Shown: in pieces, positions 55,459 through 63,801 of the stretch | Layout: each line of letters opens with the position of its first letter | Position numbering within the stretch: the stretch's first letter is position 1 | Assembly (NCBI RefSeq): GCF_000566685.1 | Contig: NZ_AZQN01000007.1 | Location: 62,001-126,000 of the forward strand | Origin: Dyadobacter tibetensis Y620-1 | Lineage (GTDB): Bacteria; Bacteroidota; Bacteroidia; Cytophagales; Spirosomataceae | Reading direction: 5' to 3' | DNA length: 64,000 nucleotides | The notes under the pieces: model-generated | Databases searched by the model: none | Told to the model about the DNA's origin: nothing | Seen by the model: the letters and a program-made list of their open reading frames with translations, nothing else | Made by a program: the position numbers and the translations under genes

Positions 55459-56676
55459 ATGCATACAGAAAGTAAGATTTTAAAAGATCAACCCTATAGT
55501 CCCCAAGAGCTGCTGGGTTATACTTACTCGGAACTTCTGGGTATTGGAGGATTCTATACCGCCAAGGAAATTGATCAACAACCGCACCTATGGAAAAAAA
55601 TATGGCAGCTTTTAGATGACAAACAAGAAGAACTTGCATCGTTTCTAAAAACAGCTTTCCAGGAAGATGGTATGAGTATCCTGCTGACAGGGGCTGGAAC
55701 CTCCGCATTTATAGGAAATGTACTGCAGGGAATATTTCAAAAAAACACGGGTATATCCTCAGCCGCAATCCCCTCTACAGACTTAGTGCTGTATCCTGAA
55801 CAGTATTTTAATAAAAGGGCAACACTATTGGTTTCCTTTGCCCGGTCAGGTGACAGTCCCGAAAGCTTGGCTGCGGTGAAAATAGCAAATGAAGTTTGTG
55901 ACAAAGTTTACCATCTTATTATTACCTGTAATCCATTGGGGCAACTCCTGATTTCGTCAGAAATTGGCAATAAGAACACCTATGTAATCTTGCTTCCAAA
56001 AGAAGCTAATGACAAAGGGCTTGCCATGACAGGTAGCTTTACATCCATGCTCCTAACTGGTCTACTTATATCGAGAATCGATGAAATGAATGCGCTTAAA
56101 TCTCAGGTAGACATACTTTCTCAAGCAGGGAGCCATATTCTGCACAACTACAGTCAATCGTTGCGGAAAGTAGCCAAACTCCATTTCCATCGGGCCATAT
56201 TTCTCGGTTCCGGACCTTTACGATCCGTGGCACAGGAATCTGACCTGAAATTACAGGAACTTACCGATGGTCAGGTGATCTGTAAATCAGACTCCTTTCT
56301 TGGTTTTAGACATGGGCCAAAAGCTGTAATCAATCCTGCCACTTTGTTGGTATACCTGTTTTCAAACAACAGGCATGTACATCTTTATGAAAAGGATCTT
56401 ACAAGGGACATTAGCAAGGGCGAGAAAGGAATCTTACGTATAGGCATAATAGAAAAGAACCTTGGTGAAAACTTGGACGTGGACTTGCTAATTGAAATGT
56501 CACCTCATGCAGAAGAGATACAAGAAGAGTTCTTGACGGTCCTCAGCGTAATACCTGCACAAATATTAGGTTTCTACAAATCCATAGACTTCGGGCTCGC
56601 TCCCGACATGCCTTCCCGACAGGAAACCATTACTAGGGTAGTTAGAGGCGTTACTATATATCCTTTTCCAAAATAG
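55459..56676 (+). CDS. agaS: SIS domain sugar isomerase/deaminase, AgaS family
   Basis: 405 aa with two SIS domains. First: ILLTGAGTSAFIGNVLQGIF (about residues 74-93), then LLVSFARSGDSPESLAAVKIANEV, and NDKGLAMTGSFTSMLLTGLL. Second: AIFLGSGPLRSVAQESDLKLQELTDGQVICKSDSFLGFRHGPKAVINPATLLVYLFSNNR. AgaS proteins convert galactosamine-6-phosphate to tagatose-6-phosphate with release of ammonia. It heads an operon with a PfkB kinase and GatY/KbaY-type aldolase, which fits that pathway. No N-acetylgalactosamine-6-phosphate deacetylase of the AgaA/NagA type is visible. Confidence 0.88.
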   Translation: MHTESKILKDQPYSPQELLGYTYSELLGIGGFYTAKEIDQQPHLWKKIWQLLDDKQEELASFLKTAFQEDGMSILLTGAGTSAFIGNVLQGIFQKNTGISSAAIPSTDLVLYPEQYFNKRATLLVSFARSGDSPESLAAVKIANEVCDKVYHLIITCNPLGQLLISSEIGNKNTYVILLPKEANDKGLAMTGSFTSMLLTGLLISRIDEMNALKSQVDILSQAGSHILHNYSQSLRKVAKLHFHRAIFLGSGPLRSVAQESDLKLQELTDGQVICKSDSFLGFRHGPKAVINPATLLVYLFSNNRHVHLYEKDLTRDISKGEKGILRIGIIEKNLGENLDVDLLIEMSPHAEEIQEEFLTVLSVIPAQILGFYKSIDFGLAPDMPSRQETITRVVRGVTIYPFPK

Positions 56677-56724
56677 TGTATACTCACTTAGCCGTAGGAC
56701 ATAACCTGAACTCAACCCTATCAA

Positions 56725-57684
56725 ATGAAAAAATTCGACGTTTCTGTTATTGGAGAGCTTAATGTAGATTTTATTTTTAATGATCTGAATTCTTTCCCGA
56801 GCATCGGTAAAGAAATTATTTCAGGACAGATGGATCTTACATTAGGCAGTTCTTCTGCGATCTTAGCAAGTAACTTGAGTAGCCTAGGAGGAAAGATAAG
56901 CTTCGTAGGCAAAATTGGTACCGACTACTTTGGAGAGTTCATTCTTCAGTCACTTCAACATAGCGGAGTTCATACCCAGGCCATAATACGAAAGAATGGC
57001 CTAAAAACGGGCGCCACAATAGCCCTGAACTATGGGGATGAGCGAGCTATGATTACACATACCGGAGCGATGGACCATCTCTTCCCGGAAGATATAGACT
57101 GGTATTCTATTTCTCAATCAAAACACTTACATATCTCCTCCTACTTCATACAAAAAGGATTACAGAAGGATATCGTTTCTATTTTCAGGCAAGCAAAAAT
57201 GATGGGGCTTTCGACATCCTTTGATCCGCAATGGGATCCATCTGAAAACTGGGACTTGGATCTGTCCAAAATTCTTCCCTTTGTTGATATCTTTTTGCCG
57301 AATCGGATCGAACTCTTAAAGCTTACTGATACCCAAAGTATCGATGAGGCATTGAAATGTACTGACTCCTTTGCCAATACAATAGTCGTCAAACTTGGCA
57401 GGGAAGGCTCCATAATCCACGTAAATGGAAAGTCGAATCATTTGCCCGCATTTCTTAATCAACAGGTTGTAGACGCTATTGGAGCCGGTGACAGCTTCAA
57501 TGCCGGATACATATATCGGTATCTTCAAGGTTCAAATCCTATGGAATGTCAGGAATTCGGGAATATTATTGGTGCAATTTCAACGACGGCCAAGGGAGGA
57601 ACCGGCGCCTTCAGCAATAGAGAAAAAATTTTTCAATTCATTAAAGAGAAATATGGCTATGTCGAAAAACAATATGATCAGTAA
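56725..57684 (+). CDS. PfkB family sugar kinase
   Basis: 319 aa ribokinase-fold protein. N-terminal DVSVIGELNVDFIFNDLNSFPSIGKE, glycine-rich LTLGSSSAILASNLSSLGGKISFVGKIGTDYFGEFI, and the C-terminal anion-hole/base motif VDAIGAGDSFNAGYIYRYLQG (about residues 248-268). In this operon it should phosphorylate tagatose-6-phosphate to the 1,6-bisphosphate, or less likely a free sugar. Its stop overlaps the aldolase start. Confidence 0.9.
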   Translation: MKKFDVSVIGELNVDFIFNDLNSFPSIGKEIISGQMDLTLGSSSAILASNLSSLGGKISFVGKIGTDYFGEFILQSLQHSGVHTQAIIRKNGLKTGATIALNYGDERAMITHTGAMDHLFPEDIDWYSISQSKHLHISSYFIQKGLQKDIVSIFRQAKMMGLSTSFDPQWDPSENWDLDLSKILPFVDIFLPNRIELLKLTDTQSIDEALKCTDSFANTIVVKLGREGSIIHVNGKSNHLPAFLNQQVVDAIGAGDSFNAGYIYRYLQGSNPMECQEFGNIIGAISTTAKGGTGAFSNREKIFQFIKEKYGYVEKQYDQ

Positions 57685-58486
57685 ACTGCGAGAAATGCAG
57701 GCAAACAATGCCTGTCTGCTTGCTACCAATTTTTATAATTACGAAACCCTTAGGGGAATACTGAGAGCCGCGTCCAATCTTAACACACCAGTGATACTCC
57801 AACTTACCAAAAGCTCCATCGACTATATGGGGCTTTCGGTAGCAGTTAACCTGGCCAAATCATCTCTTGAAGAGTATAATGTGGAGGGTTGGCTACACCT
57901 GGATCATTCCATTACCTTCGAACTGGTACAGGAATGTCTGGATATGGGTTTCGATTCGGTGATGATCGATGCCAGCGAAAAACCTTTGGAAGAGAATATA
58001 GAAATCACCCAAAAAGTGGTGGAACTCGCTAAACAATACGGAGCCAACGTAGAAGCCGAATTAGGATATATCGCCAAACTAGGTCAGTCCAAAGAAAAAA
58101 CAGGCTTCACCGATCCCGAGCAGGCCCGCTATTTTGTTCAACAAACGGGTATCAACGCTTTGGCCATCGCCATAGGTTCTGCTCATGGTTTTTACGTAAC
58201 AGAGCCAAAACTTGACCTTAATCTATTAGCAAAAATACGAACCTCAACCAACATTCCTTTGGTTCTGCACGGTGGTTCGGGCATACCAGGAAATAGCCTT
58301 AAAGAAGCCATTAACCTGGGAATCTGCAAGATAAACCTGGCTACTGAAATTAAGAATATTTTTATGCAGACCTTAAAGAGTAGCATGTCGCATAACGAAG
58401 ATATTGACCTAAGAAATGTATTCCCCTCGGCTATTGAAGCAGTAACAGAGTTGGTATCCGAAAAACTACGAATTGTAAACACTTAG
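57653..58486 (+). CDS. Class II ketose-bisphosphate aldolase (GatY/KbaY type)
   Basis: About 277 aa. Zinc-dependent aldolase marks: NACLLATNFYNYETLRGILRAASNLNTPVILQ, HLDHSITFELVQECLDMGFDSVMIDASEKPLEENIEITQ, ALAIAIGSAHGFYVTEPKL and LVLHGGSGIPGNSLKEAINLGICKINLATEI, with Asp/His zinc ligands in LDHS, SAHG and LHGGSG. The open frame reaches back to 57479 inside the kinase gene, but homology begins near the ATGs at 57653, 57659 or 57674, so it overlaps the kinase stop by 11-32 nt and is translationally coupled. Splits tagatose-1,6-bisphosphate to DHAP and glyceraldehyde-3-phosphate. Confidence 0.88.
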   Translation: MAMSKNNMISKLREMQANNACLLATNFYNYETLRGILRAASNLNTPVILQLTKSSIDYMGLSVAVNLAKSSLEEYNVEGWLHLDHSITFELVQECLDMGFDSVMIDASEKPLEENIEITQKVVELAKQYGANVEAELGYIAKLGQSKEKTGFTDPEQARYFVQQTGINALAIAIGSAHGFYVTEPKLDLNLLAKIRTSTNIPLVLHGGSGIPGNSLKEAINLGICKINLATEIKNIFMQTLKSSMSHNEDIDLRNVFPSAIEAVTELVSEKLRIVNT

Positions 58487-58490
58487 TTTT

Positions 58491-59579
58491 ATGAGAAAAT
58501 ATCTTTATTTTGGAATATTACCTTTTCTTTTCGCCATGCAAAATTGCACCAATAACCCAAATACAGAGTATTACAGTATAGACGACTATGCCACAGTCGA
58601 AAAGTATGATTCCCATGTACATATAAACTCACTCAATCCAGCATTTATAGAATTTGCGAAGGCGAGTAAATTTAAGTTGCTAAGCTTAAATGTAGCAGCC
58701 CCTGAATATCGTCCTATTGAAGAACAACAGGACGTTACGGTAGCACAACGCAATTTACATGAGGGCTTGCTATCCTATGCCTCTAGTTTTCATATAGAAA
58801 ACATAGACGATCCACTTTGGCAAAAAAACACCATAGAATATCTGAGACAATCCTTTAAAAAGGGGGCTACAGGGGTTAAAGTCTGGAAAAATATCGGCAT
58901 GGAGTATAAGGATTCCGCCGGAGACTTTGTGATGATTGACGACCCAAGGCTCGACCCTATATGGGACTTTATTGAAGCCAATAACAAGACATTAGTCGGC
59001 CATCTGGGTGAGCCTAAAAACTGTTGGCTACCCCTTGACCAAATGACGGTTGCCAACGATAAAGAATACTTCGAATCCCATCCGGAATATCATATGTTTT
59101 TGCACCCTGAATTTCCTAGTTATCAGAATCAGATTGATGCCCGGGATAATATGCTCGCTAAACATCCTGGTTTACGATTTGTTGGTGCGCATTTAGGAAG
59201 TTTGGAATGGAGTCTTGACGAGCTTGCCAAAACCCTGGACAAATACCCTAATATGGCAGTGGATATGGCCGAACGCATATCACATATCCAGTACCAAACC
59301 ATTCAAAATCATCAAAAGGTCCATGATTTTTTCCTAAAATACCAAGATCGAATCCTATATTCAACGGATATCGTTTTTGATGATAGTGCTCCCGCCGATT
59401 ACCTAATAGAACAGGCCGGCGCGCTATGGAAACGACACTGGGCATTTTTCACTTCGGATCAGACCATGGAAGCACCCGAATTAAAAGAATCATTTCAATC
59501 CTTGCATTTACCCAAAGAGGTTATCGATAAACTGTATCATAGCAACGCAAAAAAATGGTTTCCAGCTGCTATAAATTGA
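58491..59579 (+). CDS. Secreted amidohydrolase-family lipoprotein
   Basis: 362 aa. Lipobox-like AMQNC near residue 19 indicates a lipoprotein. TIM-barrel amidohydrolase-2 pattern: KYDSHVHINSLNP (first metal-binding HxH), FKKGATGVKVWKNIGMEY, NKTLVGHLGEP, RFVGAHLGSLEWSLDELAK, and ILYSTDIVFDD with the conserved Asp. Reaction unknown: such enzymes hydrolyse or decarboxylate small ring compounds. It starts 4 nt after the aldolase stop and joins the operon. Confidence 0.85.
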   Translation: MRKYLYFGILPFLFAMQNCTNNPNTEYYSIDDYATVEKYDSHVHINSLNPAFIEFAKASKFKLLSLNVAAPEYRPIEEQQDVTVAQRNLHEGLLSYASSFHIENIDDPLWQKNTIEYLRQSFKKGATGVKVWKNIGMEYKDSAGDFVMIDDPRLDPIWDFIEANNKTLVGHLGEPKNCWLPLDQMTVANDKEYFESHPEYHMFLHPEFPSYQNQIDARDNMLAKHPGLRFVGAHLGSLEWSLDELAKTLDKYPNMAVDMAERISHIQYQTIQNHQKVHDFFLKYQDRILYSTDIVFDDSAPADYLIEQAGALWKRHWAFFTSDQTMEAPELKESFQSLHLPKEVIDKLYHSNAKKWFPAAIN

Positions 59580-59586
59580 CCAAAGG

Positions 59587-60309
59587 ATGACATTCTTCTT
59601 ACAGCTAATATCCAACCTTATGGTCATGCTTTTTAGCACCGGGCCGGCAAATGTGGACGGCAATAAATCCAGATTGTTAATTCCCAGATCGGAGGATTTT
59701 ACCGTTACAGGCGATGGAAAGAGTAGCCAATGGAACAAAACCATCTGGATAGAGGTGCCACTCCTTTTTGCAAAATCAAACAATTATCAAACCAAGGTCA
59801 AAATTCTTTATTCGAAACGTGGTCTATATTTTTTGTTTTATTGTGAAGATAAACGCATTACGGCAACGATGCAAGGCGATTTTTTAGATCTATGGAACGA
59901 AGACGTAATTGAGATTTTCCTGCAACCTAATCCCAGTGTTCCCGAATATTTCGAATACGAGCTTTCACCACTTAATTATGAACTACCCATTTGCATATAC
60001 AATCAAAATGGTAGCCTTAATAGCTGGATACCCTTTCACTATGAAGGAAGTCGAAAAACGCAGCATGGGGTGTCGGTTCAAGGAGGAGAGCAAAAAAGCA
60101 ACGCAGAAATCCACGGCTGGACATCTGAAATATTTATGCCATTTGATCTACTGAAACCCATTATGAATAGCCCACCCGTTTCTGGGACAATATGGAAAGG
60201 CAATTTGAATCGAATAGATTACGACAATGGCGAGACCCTATGGAGCTGGCAAAGCAATAGCGGCGACTTTCACGAATATGCAAAATTTGGAATTTTTGAA
60301 TTTGAATAA
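59587..60309 (+). CDS. CBM9-like carbohydrate-binding protein
   Basis: 240 aa, with a hydrophobic N-terminus (LISNLMVMLFSTGPAN). The beta-sandwich pattern DFTVTGDGKSSQWNKTIWIEVPLLF, KILYSKRGLYFLFYCEDKRITATM, LWNEDVIEIFLQPNPSVPEYFEYELSPLN and the C-terminal GTIWKGNLNRIDYDNGETLWSWQS fit the family 9 carbohydrate-binding (DOMON-like) fold. No lipobox Cys seen. Likely a periplasmic sugar-binding partner of the dehydrogenase and DUF1080 protein. Its start is 8 nt after the previous stop. Confidence 0.75.
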   Translation: MTFFLQLISNLMVMLFSTGPANVDGNKSRLLIPRSEDFTVTGDGKSSQWNKTIWIEVPLLFAKSNNYQTKVKILYSKRGLYFLFYCEDKRITATMQGDFLDLWNEDVIEIFLQPNPSVPEYFEYELSPLNYELPICIYNQNGSLNSWIPFHYEGSRKTQHGVSVQGGEQKSNAEIHGWTSEIFMPFDLLKPIMNSPPVSGTIWKGNLNRIDYDNGETLWSWQSNSGDFHEYAKFGIFEFE

Positions 60310-60322
60310 AACACATTTCAAT

Positions 60323-61648
60323 ATGAAAGAAATGAAACGAGCAGGACTACAAATCGCAAGACGTGATTTTTTAAAAGAATCGGCCCTTTTGGTAGGCGGA
60401 ACATTAATTGGGGCCTCGCTTCCCAGAAATGCCAACGCCTGGAAGCTCAGTACTGATCCAATAAAAATTGCACTTATTGGTTGTGGAAGCAGAGGGGCAG
60501 GCGCAGTTTTGAATGCTTTAAGTACGAGTTCCAACGTCGAACTAGTCGCCATGGCCGATGTTTTTAAGGACAAACTGGATACTACCTATTCCAATCTGTT
60601 AAAAGTCGGCCGAATAAAAAACAGGATCAAAGTTCCAGAAAATCAAAAGTTTATTGGTTTTGATGCCTATCATAAAGCAATCGCCTGTGCCGATGCCGTA
60701 CTCTTGGTGACGCCATCCGCATTTCGGCCTTCTCATTTCGAAGCTGCTGTAAAAGCCGGGAAGCATGTATTTATGGAAAAGCCACTTGCTTCGGACGCAC
60801 CGGGCATTCGACAAATACTGGAAACTGGAAAGGAGGCCACTCGGAAGAATTTGAAAGTGGTCGTGGGCCTTCAAAATCGTTATGATCCAGGCTATCAGGA
60901 AATGGTGAAGCAAATTAAAGAAGGTGCCATTGGCAAATTAATTTCCGCCAGCGATTATTACTTAATTGGACCTCTTACCAATATCCCCCGAGAACCCGGT
61001 CAGACCGAGATGGAATACCAAATGCGCAATTGGCGTTATTTCAACTGGCTATGGGCAGGGTCGCCAGCAGGGCTGCAAATTCATAATACCGATGTTGTTA
61101 ACTGGGTTAAAGATTCCTTTCCTATCCGTGCCCAGGGGATGGGGGGCCGATCTTCCTTAAAAGGTCCAAACCATGGCGATATATTTGATCATTTTTTTAT
61201 TGAGTACGAATATGCCGACGGAACAAAATTAAACAGCCAGATTCGGCATGTAGGTGGTACCTGGAACAAAGGAGGGGCTACCTTTCAAGGTAGTTCGGGT
61301 ACGGCAAGCCTTCAGGCAGGAATCAAAAATACTACCGGTGAAACGATCTGGCGAAACAGCAACAAAGATTCAGAAAATGCCTATCAGATAGAACACGATG
61401 TGTTATTCAAGGCCATTAGGGACAATACCCCTATTAACGACACAGAATGGGCTGCCAATAGTACTTTGACAACCATCATGGGGCGAATGGCAGTACATTC
61501 AGGTAAAATGGTAGAATGGGAAGCCGCCTTAAACTCCGACCTAAGTCTGATGCCAGCTCAGTTCGCATGGGAGGCCGAACCGCCCATTAAACCCGACCAA
61601 AACGGAGAATACCCCTACCCTATTCCTGGACTATCGCCCGTTATATAA
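60323..61648 (+). CDS. Gfo/Idh/MocA family oxidoreductase with Tat signal
   Basis: 441 aa from the ATG at 60323; the frame is open back to 60227 inside the previous gene, but the Tat signal (ARRDFLKESALLVGGTLIG) begins here. Rossmann KIALIGCGSRGAGAVLNAL and EKPLASDAPGIRQILETGKEA (EKP motif, about 150-152), later GLQNRYDPGYQEMVKQIKEGAIGKLISA. Secreted, NAD(P)-dependent; several relatives are glycoside 3-dehydrogenases. The DUF1080 gene 3 nt later supports that role here. Confidence 0.9.
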   Translation: MKEMKRAGLQIARRDFLKESALLVGGTLIGASLPRNANAWKLSTDPIKIALIGCGSRGAGAVLNALSTSSNVELVAMADVFKDKLDTTYSNLLKVGRIKNRIKVPENQKFIGFDAYHKAIACADAVLLVTPSAFRPSHFEAAVKAGKHVFMEKPLASDAPGIRQILETGKEATRKNLKVVVGLQNRYDPGYQEMVKQIKEGAIGKLISASDYYLIGPLTNIPREPGQTEMEYQMRNWRYFNWLWAGSPAGLQIHNTDVVNWVKDSFPIRAQGMGGRSSLKGPNHGDIFDHFFIEYEYADGTKLNSQIRHVGGTWNKGGATFQGSSGTASLQAGIKNTTGETIWRNSNKDSENAYQIEHDVLFKAIRDNTPINDTEWAANSTLTTIMGRMAVHSGKMVEWEAALNSDLSLMPAQFAWEAEPPIKPDQNGEYPYPIPGLSPVI

Positions 61649-61650
61649 AA

Positions 61651-62421
61651 ATGATGAAAGAGCTAACCCTATTTCTACCCTTAATTTTATTGGCCATGGG
61701 CTGCCAGCGTTTCAAGCCCACAAAACTTTCTCCGGAAGCTGGAACTGAAGGTCTCTTATATCGAAAAACACCTATACAGAACCATGGATTCAAATCCCTG
61801 TACAATGGCAAAGACTTAACGGGTTGGCAGGAATTGCCAGGTCATCAAGGCCATTGGGTGGCTTCGGGCCATCGCATCGATTATGATGGCAAAAGTGAAG
61901 AAAAAGACAAATCTATATGGAGTAAGGAGTCCTACTGTGATTTTATATTAATAGCTGATGTACGTCTCACACGAAAACCAGAATTGGCAAAAAGTCAGGT
62001 GATTCTTCCCAATGGAGAAAACGAAAAAAACGCAGATGGGACCAACAAGGAGGTGGAAATACCTTACGCCGGAGACACAGGAATCTATTTAAGAGGTGAC
62101 TCCAAAAATCAGGTAAACATTGGTTATCGTTACATCGGATCGGGTGAAATATACGGATATAGAACCGATAGGTCCTTACCAGGCCCTATTAGAGCGGCGG
62201 TCACGCCAAAACTTAAAGCCGACAATCCACCAGGGGAGTGGAATCGATTGATCATCAAAATGCAGAAAGACCGTATTACCGTCAATCTAAACGGGAAAAC
62301 AGTCATTAAAAATGCCCAGCTTCCAGGAATTGCAGCTTGCGGTAAAATTGCACTTCAAGATGATCATGCAACTAACAATACCTTTCAGTTTGCAAATATC
62401 TACCTCAAGGAGCTCAAATAA
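61651..62421 (+). CDS. DUF1080 family lipoprotein (3-keto-glycoside hydrolase type)
   Basis: 256 aa lipoprotein (LLAMGCQRF). Concanavalin-like fold pattern: HGFKSLYNGKDLTGWQELPG, WVASGHRIDYDG, SKESYCDFILIADVRLTRKPE, GDTGIYLRGDSKNQVNIG, PPGEWNRLIIKMQKDRITVNLNGKTV, IALQDDHATNNTFQFANIYLKEL. The DUF1080 (3-keto-disaccharide hydrolase) family hydrolyses 3-oxo glycosides, and the adjacent dehydrogenase could supply them. Confidence 0.88.
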   Translation: MMKELTLFLPLILLAMGCQRFKPTKLSPEAGTEGLLYRKTPIQNHGFKSLYNGKDLTGWQELPGHQGHWVASGHRIDYDGKSEEKDKSIWSKESYCDFILIADVRLTRKPELAKSQVILPNGENEKNADGTNKEVEIPYAGDTGIYLRGDSKNQVNIGYRYIGSGEIYGYRTDRSLPGPIRAAVTPKLKADNPPGEWNRLIIKMQKDRITVNLNGKTVIKNAQLPGIAACGKIALQDDHATNNTFQFANIYLKELK

Positions 62422-62427
62422 ACGGTT

Positions 62428-63777
62428 ATGAAAAAGCGAATAATCCGTCAGGGAAGCCTATTTATCTATCTAATTTTTATTTCTTTAAATACTACTGGCA
62501 AATTATTGGCCCAGGCAGATACGAAAAAGGCTATTACGACCATCATTGACCGGGAGTATAAACCACTGGAAAATCTATATAAATACCTTCACCAGCATCC
62601 TGAGTTATCACTAGAGGAAGAAGAAACATCGAAAATATTAGCGAGGGAATTGGAAGTGGTGGGCTGTAGCGTTACGACCGGTATTGGTGGGTACGGCGTT
62701 GTCGGTGTGATGAAAAATGGTCCTGGCCCGGTGATAATGATCCGCACGGATATGGATGCCCTACCTATGCGAGAGCATACAGGGGTGGAATTTGCCAGTA
62801 ATAAAACCATAAAAAATAAAAATGGTGAAGACATATCATTAATGCATGCCTGTGGCCACGACTTACATATGTCCTCCTGGGTTGGAGTTTCAAAAGTACT
62901 CAATGAGTTGAGAAAAGAATGGAAAGGCACGGTGGTATTTGTGGGCCAGCCAGCCGAAGAGAACGGCCAAGGAGCACGATCCATGTTGTCCGCGGGCTTA
63001 TTTACCAGGTTCCCAAAACCAGACTACGCCCTGGCAATACATGTAAACTCTGCGCTGGAGTCGGGCAAAGTGGGACTTTGCTTCGGCCATGCATTAGCAA
63101 ATATAGATGTTATTGATATTACTGTTAAAGGCAAAGGTGGGCATGGAGCCGTGCCACAACTTACAATTGATCCTATCGTGCTCGCCTCTAAAATGATCCT
63201 TGGTTTCCAAACCATTATAAGCAGGGAAATATCACCGCAAAAATCAGCCCTTATTTCCGTTGGCTCCATACACGGAGGCACCAATGCCAATATCATTCCA
63301 GATAAGGTCACTTTAAAACTATCCGTACGCTCCTTTGATGACGAGGTTCAAAAATCACTCATTGAAAAAATCATGAGAACATGTGAAGGTATTGCCTTTA
63401 CAGCTGGTCTTGAGCCGGAAGATTATCCAATCATCGAAATTCGAAATGAATATACTCCAGCCGTATATAATGAACCGGAACTTACAAGCAAAATTTCGAA
63501 TCACTTTAAGCAAATTCTGGGTCCTGAAAATGTGCTGACCCTGACTCCAGAAATGTTTGGCGAAGATTTTGGGTGGTACCACCGGGAAAATCCCAGCATT
63601 CCTACCTTGATCTATTCCGTAGGCTCTGTTCATCCACAAAAGATGGCAGAAGCATTAAAAAGCAACAAAACTTTGCCATCGACGCACTCCTCCCTCTACC
63701 TGCCAGATTTGGAGCCGAGCCTAAAAATGGGCATCCTGAGTATGTCGGCGGCAGTACTCCATCTCTTACCAAATTAA
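62428..63777 (+). CDS. Secreted M20 family amidohydrolase
   Basis: 449 aa with signal peptide. Metallo-amidohydrolase motifs: IRTDMDALPMREHTGVEF (metal Asp), LMHACGHDLHMSSWVGVSK (Cys/His metal ligands, about residues 138-156), VVFVGQPAEENGQGARSMLSAGLF, GKGGHGAVPQLTIDP (dimerisation domain), MFGEDFGWY. M20D enzymes cleave N-acyl amino acids or related amides; in this amino-sugar operon deacetylation of an N-acetyl compound is an open possibility. 6 nt after the DUF1080 gene. Confidence 0.9.
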   Translation: MKKRIIRQGSLFIYLIFISLNTTGKLLAQADTKKAITTIIDREYKPLENLYKYLHQHPELSLEEEETSKILARELEVVGCSVTTGIGGYGVVGVMKNGPGPVIMIRTDMDALPMREHTGVEFASNKTIKNKNGEDISLMHACGHDLHMSSWVGVSKVLNELRKEWKGTVVFVGQPAEENGQGARSMLSAGLFTRFPKPDYALAIHVNSALESGKVGLCFGHALANIDVIDITVKGKGGHGAVPQLTIDPIVLASKMILGFQTIISREISPQKSALISVGSIHGGTNANIIPDKVTLKLSVRSFDDEVQKSLIEKIMRTCEGIAFTAGLEPEDYPIIEIRNEYTPAVYNEPELTSKISNHFKQILGPENVLTLTPEMFGEDFGWYHRENPSIPTLIYSVGSVHPQKMAEALKSNKTLPSTHSSLYLPDLEPSLKMGILSMSAAVLHLLPN

Positions 63778-63801
63778 CCTTCAATAAGAATATTAACGGC
63801 C

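Noticed and set aside
57479..57652. Upstream extension of the aldolase reading frame inside the kinase gene
   Set aside because: The extension has no family similarity and lies fully within the PfkB gene; homology starts near 57653-57674.
60227..60322. Upstream extension of the Gfo/Idh frame
   Set aside because: It overlaps the CBM9-like gene, and the Tat signal begins near 60323.
62589..62984. 131-codon antisense frame within the M20 gene
   Set aside because: Low-complexity, proline/serine-rich translation typical of the shadow of a real gene; no supporting signal.
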